A stretch of DNA of 64,000 nucleotides. Origin: Chromobotia macracanthus. Taxonomy: Eukaryota; Chordata; Actinopteri; Cypriniformes; Botiidae. The DNA is taken from positions 11,641,001-11,705,000 of the forward strand of contig JAZGTH010000007.1 in the NCBI GenBank assembly GCA_036877525.1. The letters run 5' to 3'. A program made the position numbers and the translations under genes. The notes under the pieces are model-generated. The model did not search any database, was not told the origin of the DNA, and worked only from the letters and a program-made list of their open reading frames with translations. This document shows, piece by piece, positions 45,201 to 56,946 of the stretch; the stretch's first letter is position 1, and every line of letters starts with the position of its first letter.

Positions 45201-48200
45201 GAATCAATACAGCCCACTTAATACAGAAAAAGTTAAGATTGTACTGGTGTGTATTGGCCCACTTCGAGCAAAAGTTGGCCACGCTTATTTGTTAGTAGTA
45301 ATGTAGCCCTTTTTTATCAGGAACCTTCCTGTGCCCTACCTGTATCACACTTACGACTTGAAGTCTACAATGAGAATTAATTTAACTTTGCATAAATTTG
45401 TTTATCCACATGACTATTTTGTTTTATACACACTGCCCACATAGAGTCAGCAAAAGTACACCCAACAGCAATTACCTAGACAAAAATGCGAAAGTGTTTT
45501 ATAATGCTGCTTTCATAAAGATGGCTTTAATGTTCTTTATTTTGCGCTGGCATTGCAGCCAGGTTCGGTACATGTGCAAAACTATGATGTTCAACGCAAT
45601 CCGTTGTGGAACAGTGATGTTATAGCCAAGGTAAATCGGATATGTGTGTTTACTTACTACTCCATGCTGGTGGAATGATCTTCCTGCCTTCATCTGGAAT
45701 GCAGAATCCCTGGCAATATTCAAAAGACAGCTGAAAACACATCTCTTTCGTAAGCACTTAACCTCACCTAAAAAAAAAATTCTTTCCCTTCATTTCCTAT
45801 CCCTCTTTCCTTTAAATCTCCCTTGTTGTAGCATATGATACTCTGAACAATGTCTGAAACTTGAATTGTGAGCACTTATTGTGTCTAGTTGCCTCTTCAG
45901 GTTGACTCGTTTGTTGTGTTCCGCACTTGTAAGTCACTTTGGATAAAAGCGTCTGCTAAATGAATAAATGTAAATGTAAATGTTTAGACGTAGGTCGGAT
46001 GTCTGGATATCAGGTATATATCTGATTTAAATCCACATTTGAAAGTGGCTCAGATCGGATATAAAAAAATTGGATCTCATGTCTTTACACACGTACAACA
46101 AATTCCATTCTGTGTTAGGTGTTTTGTGCCAGTGTATACACAGCCTAATTTCTGACAAAATTATATTTTGGGACTTCATCTTCATTTGGGACTGCATCTG
46201 TGTCTATAGGGATATTGTTTCTTAGTGATACTTCTTAAAAAAATCAAGAGTCTAATAAAGAGGAAACTGGTACATGGAGCCATAGACATGAGAAGTTGTG
46301 TAGCTTAAAATCAATCACTGTATTCTAAATGTTAAAAATATTATTGGTTGTGTTATTTAGTAAAGTGTTAGCTAACCACCGTTAGAATACAAGACTGATC
46401 TAGAATACAAGATAACATCTTGGTTACGTATGTAACTCTCATTCCCTGAAGGAGGAAATGGAGACGTTATGTCAACATACTTCAAGTAGTAGAAAAACGT
46501 GCCAATGAACATTTGGAGAAAAGATTTGCATGCCGAGTCACGCCCACCCAGGAGCGGGTACAAAGCCAGCTGCAACTCACTTTTATTCAGGTTTGTGCTG
46601 AGGAACTGAGATGTGTCCCGGCCAATCAGCTGTGAATCAAGCTTGCGGCAAGGGATTGTAACATCTCCATTTCCTCCTTCAGGGAATGAGTGTTACAAAT
46701 GTAACCAAGACGTTCCCTTTCAAGCAGTCACGTTCAATGTTACGTCAGCGTAGTAGGTATGGGGTCCCTGTGGAAAATGCAACAAGCCACCCCATGTTAC
46801 AGGCTAGGAATGCAAGTACGGGCAGGTGAGGCGTGCCTCTGTATGACAACTTCCCTGCCTCCGTAACCTACCCAGCACTCCGCACAGGCAATCGTCGCAG
46901 CCCCACAGGGTGCAGAGCCTGGATGCGGAAAGGTCTTGACAACTGTTTCTGTCCCCCTAGTGGAGGGCACCTCGGTGCACAGGTCTCCTTCCTCTCTTGG
47001 GATAGACACGAGAAAAACTGGGGGAAGCGCCCCGTTCCAGGAAAAGGGCACTACGTAGACCACACCCTGTTAAAAGGAGGTCATTTGTGGAGATGAGGTA
47101 AAGACTGACAAGGCAGTACTACCTATATGAAAGGTCTCTGTGCAGGTCCTAACTACTGGGACAACAGAGACTGGCAACAGTAAGCACCAAGGGAAAGACA
47201 CGCGTTCACTGACAAGGAAACCATTGGGAATACCAATGGGAAATCACCACATATGGGGCACCTAGCCCCATACAAGGGCTGACTGTGGCATACACACGAG
47301 TACCAAGCTTGGTGTGAGGCTCCTCCGCCAAGGAATCGCAACACAGGGTTCACCAGTGGGAAACCGCTGCAAAGGAGTATAAATATCTATTTCCCCCATC
47401 CCAGGGGGGAGGCAATGCAAGCGAAGACACCAAGCATGTCCTCCTGCCCACTACCTAGTGGGCCCCAACGCATGGGAGGATATAGGCTCCACCCTGAGAT
47501 TGGAAAACCTTGCAAAGGTGTTAAGTGTCGCCCAGTCCGCAGCTGTGGAAGTGGTATGCCAAGGCAATGACATCCACAGTCTATGAGAGTAGGCAGGCCC
47601 GAACTCTAGGGACAAGTCACTGACTGACAGCGCCTTCTCCATGGGAAGACCACCAGTGAGCGAAGAGGCTCTACTTCACGGCATAAGCCCGCCAGGTAGG
47701 AGCCCTCATCTGAGTGATAGTGTCCACCATGGCCAGGGGTAGATCACTCAGGTTCTCCACATCCCGTCCAAGGACCACACATGGAGGTTATGCCCCTGGT
47801 GGCTATGGTGCCGGAGCACCAGATCCATGTGTTCGCACAACTGTTCTCGGGAGTTGCCAGAATGAGCCAGTAATCAAGGTAGTTGAGGATGCGAATGCCC
47901 ACTTCCTGTAACAGGGCAAGGGCAGCCTCCACAACTTTGATAAAAATGCAGGGAGACAGGGACAACCCAAAGGGTAAGACCTTGTACTGATATGCCCCGA
48001 AGGATGAACCACTAGCCACGGCAGGGAGGCGAGAGGCACGTGAAGAGGCAGTGCGTCCTGCGAACGCAGCCTTACCTGCCTTGGAGAAGTAAACTGACAA
48101 GCTCGGTAGTGAGGAAGCGATGCATCTCTCACTGTCAGGCAGTGTCCAGTTGGGTTGGTCAGAAAAAAACAGCCCACCCTCCGATGCAGTGATCAACATC

Positions 48201-51200
48201 CAGTCCTCATCTCAAAAGTGATATTGGGTCCTTCGGGGGGAGCGACGCTGTCACCTGGCAGCTATGATTCTGACACTGCAGAGGACTGGGAGGTCCGAGG
48301 GGACTGACCCAGTGGGAGAGTCTCCACCATCACTCTGATGCTAACTAACCAACCAAAGTGCTTACCAACTCTGCCGCCTTCAGCCGTGTAGCCGGTGCAA
48401 CAAAATGGGTAGCAGCAGAGGGGGCTTAATCTCCTGAGAAAAGAGAAAGCCATGACCACAGTGTCAAGATGGGCATGCTCTCATAATAAGCGCACAACCT
48501 GACCATGAACACTGCCTCAGCATGCTTTGTCCAGGCATGTGATGCAGCAATCATGGCCATCAGATGAGAACAGGAAGTGACTGCATCCAGAAACCCACGG
48601 ACATCTTTAAAAAGACACCCATCGTCCATAGGAGCTCTTTAAACTGGAAATTCACTCTTTAGATAAAATAAGCTCTTTTATAACCAGGTCTGCCAAAGCG
48701 CCGAAGGGAACCGCTGATTGCGCAGTCACACACAGCAGACACTGGGGAACTCAAGAGGCAATAGTTGTGTGAAACGTGAGTAGTGCACACTTGGCTCTGA
48801 AGCAAAAATCTGAATGAAAGTGAGCTTGGGCCGTCTTTATACCCACTCCCGGGTGGACGTGACTCGGCACGCAAATCCTTTGCTCAAATGCTCATTGGCT
48901 CTTTCCTCTCTGGCCAATGTTAATTGGCACGTTTTTATTCTACTTGAAGGTGATAAGGCTCTCAGGTGAGACCCCATATGTCAGTATGTTGACATAACAT
49001 TGAACGTGATTGATTAAAATGTAAAAAAATAAAGCAGAAATTTCATTGACTTACCAGCGAGTGTGTTTGGGAAACACTGAAATGAATGGGGTTCAGTGCC
49101 GGAACTGTTCAGTGTTTGAAAGTATTGGTTGCTCTGTGAGACAAGTTACTTTTGTATTCCAGTCTTCCTTTGGAAATCTAAGGGAGTGTCTTAGTTCTTT
49201 TTTCAATGGCTTTGACTGGAACAGGAAATGGAATGGAATAAGGGCAGTGAAACATGTTATACAACTAAACATGTTTACATAAAAGTGTATTTATATTTTT
49301 GTGTTCTACATATAAACAAGTTCTAAACTAAGATTTTTACTGCTACTACTACTGCTACTACATTTTTAACACATACATTTAGATTTAACAACATGATTAA
49401 AATATCATGTTAATATAATAACGATTACAATGATAAAAATTTAAAATCATTCTTTTTTTATTTGTTGCTTAAATCATATTGTGTTGATTCTACATACACA
49501 TCTTGCTAAAATTTTAAGTATTAACCTTATATATTTAGCATTAAAGGTTATTTGGTTATATGACAGTTTCACCAACAACTGACATTATTTAAAAAAAATC
49601 AACTTTGAAGGTTGTTTCAAGGTTATTTCCTTGAAACAACTTATATATTATAAGGTTATTAAGTTGCAACAACAACAATTTCAGTCACATTTAAACATTG
49701 AAGGTTGGTCCAGTGCTGACTAGGATAAAAGAGATGTTAATTTGTCAACCACACATGATTTTATATTAATTTGTCATTACTTGTACATAACAGAATACAT
49801 TACTAATGTTTTATGTTATTCACATAACAGACAGTATTATCCAAAGTCATTTACAAATGGAAGAAGCACAATTTATCACACAAGAGCCAGCAATATTAAA
49901 CCAGAGTAGTATGCCTACAGATGGATACAGACATACATCTGCAGAAAAGTCTAGAAAATAATTGTTTAAAAAACAGTTACATAGCTCAGAGTCTACAGTT
50001 CAGATTTGTACAGAGTTTAAATGTATATTTTGGGTGTATAATCTCTCAAAAACTATAAACAAGCTCATCACGATACTATTGCTATTTCCAGCAAAGGATG
50101 ATGCTGAGAGCTCTGTAAAAGAAGACAATGAGGAGAACAATGAAGAACAGGAAAGGAGTAACAATAGTGGAGAGTCTGTGGATAAAGACAAACATACAGA
50201 GCAGATGAATAAAGACTCCAACTCCCAGGATCAGTTTGAGCAGATACATGAATCTGGTAAGTACATTGGTTTTGGAGGATTTGTATTGATTTAAAGTTTA
50301 AGGGTAATTTAAATGTCATAAGTCCATTCAAATCTCATGCACAGACAGTTTGTATAAACCACAGGATATATTCTAAAAGGCCTGAGACTACACTCTTTCT
50401 GCACTGAACTACTCAACCATCATCTGTAAAGATGCAAAATAGCTTGAGGGTGAGGCCAGCAAGTTGAGGAGATATCTTTTATTCTTCTCCTCAATATCAG
50501 CCAGGCTCATCTACAGAGCCATAACTGCCATAGAGCATCTTACAGAAATGGCCATGTATTTGGTGGCCCGGAGAGCTAAATCTGTAGAGCTGCGCAGCTC
50601 AGCCACCGTGTCAGGGAAAAGCCCCGCTATCCTAGTCCTTGAGCAGGTTGGCTTAGCATGGCTATAATATGGACATTGTGTGCAGCACAGCACCCTCTGT
50701 CACATATGCTCTGCCATTCAGATGAGATGAGACTCAGAGTGATCCAACTGGCAGGGATGAAGCTCTGCCCACTAACAGATCGCCTGCAAGCCTCTCATTA
50801 ATGGGAGGCATACTTACATTTCTGTGACCTCACTTTTTTTTTTCCGAATTCTGTATAGCCAGATGAGAGTGTTGCTTCTTCAACAAGAAGCCCTCACAAT
50901 GTATGCACTCAGCTCCCTCGAGACTTAAATGCACAATTTGTGCACATCCTCAGGTGTCAGAAACCTCACACATGAAGGCATGCACAGTTCTTTGCAACTG
51001 GGTCCATTGGTGCTTCAACATGAGAACAACAGAGAAATGGCTTCTGAAGACAAAAAACCTGGTGACACACTACAGGTGCTCTAATGTGCATTAAGCACTG
51101 CCGTGGGCCAATTAGTTTGGCATGATTAGATTCAGACACTGGTTACACTTAAGTCATTCCCCATAGCATCAAACCAGACAAAAGATTCCCCTTAAAAGGG

Positions 51201-54200
51201 AACTAGACTGTATCACTTTATCACTTGGTTTGTCATGCATATAGTTGTCAATGAAATGATTTGAATGAAGTGACTGTGAATGATTGCTGGGGATTGAGTG
51301 AGAAAACACAAAGCAGATTCAGCGGATCTTTAGCAGAATGATACAGAAAATATCTAGGGTAGATATGAATCCTCTCCACTGCACTTTGCTCATATAGCTC
51401 ATACTATGCTGTTGATCACACACCTCAGCCTGTTAGAGCAGATAGTCAGTGGCTTAAGACACATGTCCCTGGTTTTGAGTACCGGAAAGATATGAGAAGA
51501 GGAGATATGCTAGAAAAAGTGAGGGTATGCTAAAGCTTAAAATATAAGTTCTGGTACTCACTTCAAGCACTAAGTATAACTTAAAAAAAGTTATGAAAAA
51601 AGTTACCCTTTTTATGAGAAACTGTCATTGTTTTTGGGTGTCTGGAAAGATACAAAAACGTATCTATGTAATTTATCATAATATGAGTCCATCGTCTCCA
51701 ACCACTGCTATCTTTTGCTATACACTGTATATCTCAATATAAATTAAACAAGCAATTTATCACAACAAAGCCAGCAATATTAAACCAGAGTAGTAGGCCT
51801 ACAGAGGCTAGAGCAGACATATAGCTACAGATGTCTTGAAAAAGACTTAAAAACAATTTTGTATTTGTTATTTCAATTACTTTTGTTCATAATGCCTGTT
51901 TTTGGGTGTATAGTCTCTCAGAAACTATAAAGAAATTTATAAAGATACTATTGCAATTACCAGCAAAGGATGATGCTGAGAGCTCTGTGAAAGAAGACAA
52001 TAAGGAGAACAGTGAAGAACATGAAAGGAGTAATGACAGAGGAGAGTTTGTGGATAAAGACAAGCAAACGGAGCAGATGAATAAAAACACAGAATCAGAA
52101 AACTGTTCAGATGATGAGAATATACAAGAGCTGAGTGAAACTAACTCCCAGGATCAGTTTGAGCAGATACATGAATCTGGTAAGTACATTTGTACATAGT
52201 TTTGGAGGATTTGTATTAATTCAGTTCAGTTTTATTTATATAGTGCTTTTAAATGTTGCATTGCTTCAAAGCAGCTTTACATATAATAAAATAAGAAAAG
52301 AAAAAGTATCAAACGTACAACATGGAAAACAGCATACTAGACAGTAAACAGCATACTAACAGAACAGTACTAAAACAGTATTTACTTTAGTCAATTTAGT
52401 CATTTAGTCAATTAACATGATTGATGACAGGTATCATATTAAGCAAGATATGCCATTCCATCTTAAATGGAAATGGTGCTTAGAAATCAGATAAAATGTT
52501 ATAGGACAAGGGTATAGGGATTTGCAATAATACCATAAAATATTTGAACATTGCATAATGAAAGTGAAAAGAAAACAAAGAAACAGAGAAATAGTAGAGT
52601 CTTTAGGATTGTAGTTTGATCATTATGCAATATTAAAAGCAATATTAACAATTTACAAAACCCTAAGCCAGGTTAAATGTCAGCAGTCTCCCAGTAAGCA
52701 AGCCGACAAGGAACCAAAACTCTAATGATGGGAGAGACCAGGCTCAACGGTAGGGCCAGTTCTCCTTTGGTACATTAAAGCAGCAATTCGTAGAGCTGAT
52801 AACACTGATTTATAATTTTAAATTAATTTAAGAAATGCTACAAACAGAAATGTCAGCAGAAGTATAATGCTACTAATTACAGCTATAACATCACACACTG
52901 CTTTGACTAGGCAGGGAACTAAAATGTAGAATGTAATTGGGCTGGAGGTAGGTAGATAATAGGAAGTTTAATAAAGAAGTCTATCATATTTCCACTGATT
53001 TAGGATGATCCAGGTTATGCATGTAATCTTCTTAAATTGTTATATGGATTATCAACTAGCTGACTTGGAAATGGGACTAGAGTCAGGTAGAACTGGAGCT
53101 GAGTCTGTTGAGAAAATGGACAGACAGACTTAGTGTAGAGCCAATACATCTGTTCTTGTGGGAAGTGTCCCCAGTTCCGGTGTAGCCTATCTATTCCTCA
53201 AGGGATTTGAGTAATAAATCCATAGGACAATATAGACTAGATTAAAGAGATTCAAAGTTTAAGGGTAATTTAAATGATGCAAGTCTATTCAAATCTCATG
53301 CAAAACTTGTTTATATAAACAATAAACTAGCAGACAACTTAGCAACACTCTAGCAAATACCCAGAACACCCATATAGAAATGTGCTAATGCTATCTTAGC
53401 AACCACACAGCAACATCCTGACAATGATTAACAACATCCAATCATCCAAGCAAGCACAATCCATCTTTGCTATTAGTTCTTTAAACACAAGTAACTTTAA
53501 ACACAAATCTAATATTGTTACGACTATGTTAGTCGTGCTACTTTTTTGTGTGGATGAATCAGGTTGTAGCCTTTGATTACTGCAAATCTGATGATTAACA
53601 CTTTAAACAGAAAATTATATGCATAAATATTCATTCTACAAATTATTAATAAGTGGACTTACTGTTTTTAAAGAAAATGTTTAAAGATATAAAGGTTTCT
53701 TAGTAATAAAGTTATAATGCTCCTGTAGCTGTAGTTCTTTTAGCTCAATGAGTAGAGCATTGCATTAGCAGCACAAAGGTCATAGGTTTGTTCTTAGGAA
53801 ACATACATATTGATAAAATGTATATTGTGAAAGCACTGTCACTTTGAAATTTACAGAACAATCAAGCAGCAACTGCTTATTTTTTTCAGCAAAGGAGTCT
53901 AACCAGAGCATTACAAAAGATGCTGATGCTGCTGCTGACGACAGAGAGGAAAACAGTGAGCAGAACATAAGTGAACACAGGGAGGATGTTGAGATGGCAG
54001 ATAACGAAAACAAGGACAAAGATAGTAAATTACAGAAAAACATGCAGTGTTCAGCTGATCAGGACAGCACTCAACAAGATCCTGATGAAAAATGTAAGTG
54101 TCAGAAGAGTACTGATTCAGGTAAGCACATTGGAATGTCTTTTTAGTTTTGTGAGTGCTGTAGTAATGACAACTGAATTTTCAGTGCAGTATCACATTTC

Positions 54201-56911
54201 TGTATCTTCATATAGAATTCTCTGTTTATATAATGCATGTCAGTGACCTTCATGCTTAAGTTTGTGAACAGTTTGTAAGATGGAAACTGAGACTTGAAAA
54301 CATGGAAACATGGAAAACATAACCACATTGCCAAAATACAAACGTAAAAAACTTGAGCTAAAACGATGCCACATAACGTCCATAACATCGACATTGTGTC
54401 AATGATGAAACTAGGGTTCGTCAATGACGACACTAGGTAATGTGCGGTCTTCACATACGGAAGATCACATACGGAAGAAAAACTGGAGCGTTCTTCTCGT
54501 TCCTGCTGTGTATTACGGTTTAAACAGCGGTGGTTTGCCTCGTCTCGTCCTCAGTTAAACCTACCCTGGGCACTTCAGCAGGTCAGCGGCTCGCCTGCTT
54601 CTCAGTGAAGGGGAGCCGTCTTCTCCCCTTCCTTGTACTTTTATGAGGACCGGGTTGGTAAGTGCCAGGGGCGATATGGGAGATACGCTGGGAGATAATC
54701 TGCCGGGTCCATCTTCACGAACCTCCCAGCCCCTGTTACGCTTGTTCCAGCCGGTAGAGTTCACGGGTATGGTGCACTCCCAGGTGGGTGAGGTCGCTGT
54801 CTCATTTGGGACTTGTGAGGATGATGCAGAGAGTTCGCTGCTCCTCTCTGAGGATGACTCTCCTGAGGCTCTGCTCTCCCAGGATGGGGCCCAGGAAGAG
54901 GCAGATGCAGAACTATTGGCGGTGCTATCTCGGGTGGCAGCAAGCATCGGATTGGAGTGGAAGCTTCCACCCTCTCCCAAGCACTCGTGGCTTGATAAGT
55001 GTGGTATCTAGGGTCAAGATGTGGTGCTAAACTGTTCATGGCATGTACACTTTTTGCAGGCTTGTCCACGCCTCATCCTCACTACCCTCAACAGCGGAGT
55101 GTCCAAGGGCTATGTCAAAGGGCCAAGGTCTATGTTGGGGGAACCGACCTAGGCTCCCTTCCCTGTAAGTTCCCCTTGTTGCTGGTGGTGAGGGCTTACA
55201 TGGCTGCAGGTCAGGCCACCTCTGCCCTCCACACTATGGTGATCCTACAGCTTCATCAGGCCAAGGCTCTGAGGGACCTGCCTGACGGTAGCTCTGACTC
55301 AGCTATAATGCAGGAGCTGCACACGGTGACCGACCTCACTCTACGGGCGACTAGGTCACGGCGCGTGCCCTGGGTTGAACGATGTCCACACTCATGTCTA
55401 GGAAAGGCACCTGTGGCTAAATCTTGTAGAGATACGTGACATTGCTTTCTCAATGCGCTTATCTCCTAAGCCAGTCTGTTTGGCGACACTGTTGAGGACT
55501 TTGCACAGCAGTTCTTTTACAGGCAGGTAAAAACAGAGACTGAGGCAATCAAGCACATTCTGCCTCATCAGGACCTGCCCTAGGCCTCTTTATTTCTGGA
55601 TGAGGCAAAAAGGAGGCCCCTGTCCTGTGGAGCGAGGTCGCCACCCTTCTCCAGAATGGAATGATAGATAACGTTCCTCCAGCCAAGATGAACAGGGGCT
55701 TCTACAGCCCCTGCTACAGGCTTCTACAGCTACGGGCCCAAGGTTTCCACTACTCCTTTCTGGGACCTAGTGGTGAGCCTGTAAGTGCTCCCCACTGGGG
55801 AGGAATACCTAGCTCTGTCCGTGCTTTGTCCAGTGCGTGCACTGCCCATTTTTCTGGAATGCACAGAGAGCGTCAGATGCTCTTTGTGTGCTTTTGAGGT
55901 CAGCAGGCTGAAAGGGCAGAGAAAGGCAGAGAAAGGGCAGGCTCTCTCCAAACAGAGGTTGGCCCATTCGATTGTGGAGGTAATTTCCATGGCCTACCAA
56001 TCACAGGGACAACAGAGCTCCTTGGGTATCAGGGCGCACTCCACTAGGAGAGTTGCTTCCTCCCTGGCTCTGGCTAAGGGCTTTGGCTCTGGCTAAGGTT
56101 TTCCCATTGGTATACTCTGTGTCTTACCCTCTGTAGGGTACCTCTACCTCACTGCTGAGTCTAAATGCCCTCACTTTAGATAGGGGCCTTCTCAGTAGTT
56201 TTTCATGTGTACTACCTGTCAAGTATGTCTATATATTGTATTTACCACATGGCACCTATTATTATAGGATGTGGTCTCTGTAGTGTTCCCCCATCAGCAG
56301 AAGGGGGAGCGCTGTCCCAGCTTTGCCCAACGGCTGGCCACCACTCAGGTCTTGTTTGGTAAGTGTCTGCTCCCACCTATGTCGGGAGGCGCCTTACATG
56401 CAATCTGGAAGGTTGCGACATAGCACTCGTGACGAGGTACACTATAGCTTTCCCGCGTCTGTTCGCTTAGCTCGTAGCCGTCAGCCGGTAATAGGGACCC
56501 GTAGTGTCGTCATTGACACAACGTCGAGAGACCGACAGAAAGTGAACATCTCGGTTACGTATGTAACCCTTGTTCCCTGATAGAGGGAACGAGACATTGT
56601 GTCCCTCATGCCACAGTACTTAACTGCAACACTGGGGATCGTGACTGTCTGCAACTCCTCAGCACAATATCTGATATCCTCACAATATCCTCAGCTTATA
56701 TACCCAGGACGGTGACTGGCACGCAAATTCCACTAACCAGTTTTCATTGGCCTTTTATACAAAAAATCTGAGGTGATTGGGCTCCCAAGAACGAACCCCT
56801 AGTGTCATTCATTCTATTTTACAAAGCTTTCATTTGTTTTGCACTAATGCTTTGAAGGGTGTAGTATAAAACTGGTCAAGCCAGTACTTCATACTGTTTC
56901 TAATGAAATGT

Positions 56912-56946
<35 letters not shown>

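Larger units (their letters stand above)
51755..53340 (+). repeat. Tail-exon duplication unit, copy 2 (split by LINE)
   Basis: Matches copy 1 before the exon, across the exon 51964-52179, and after it, but the downstream part is divided by the LINE insertion at 52224-53249. Confidence 0.85.

Noticed and set aside
53727..53790. A functional tRNA gene
   Set aside because: The sequence continues into a SINE body, the B box is decayed and no cloverleaf closes.
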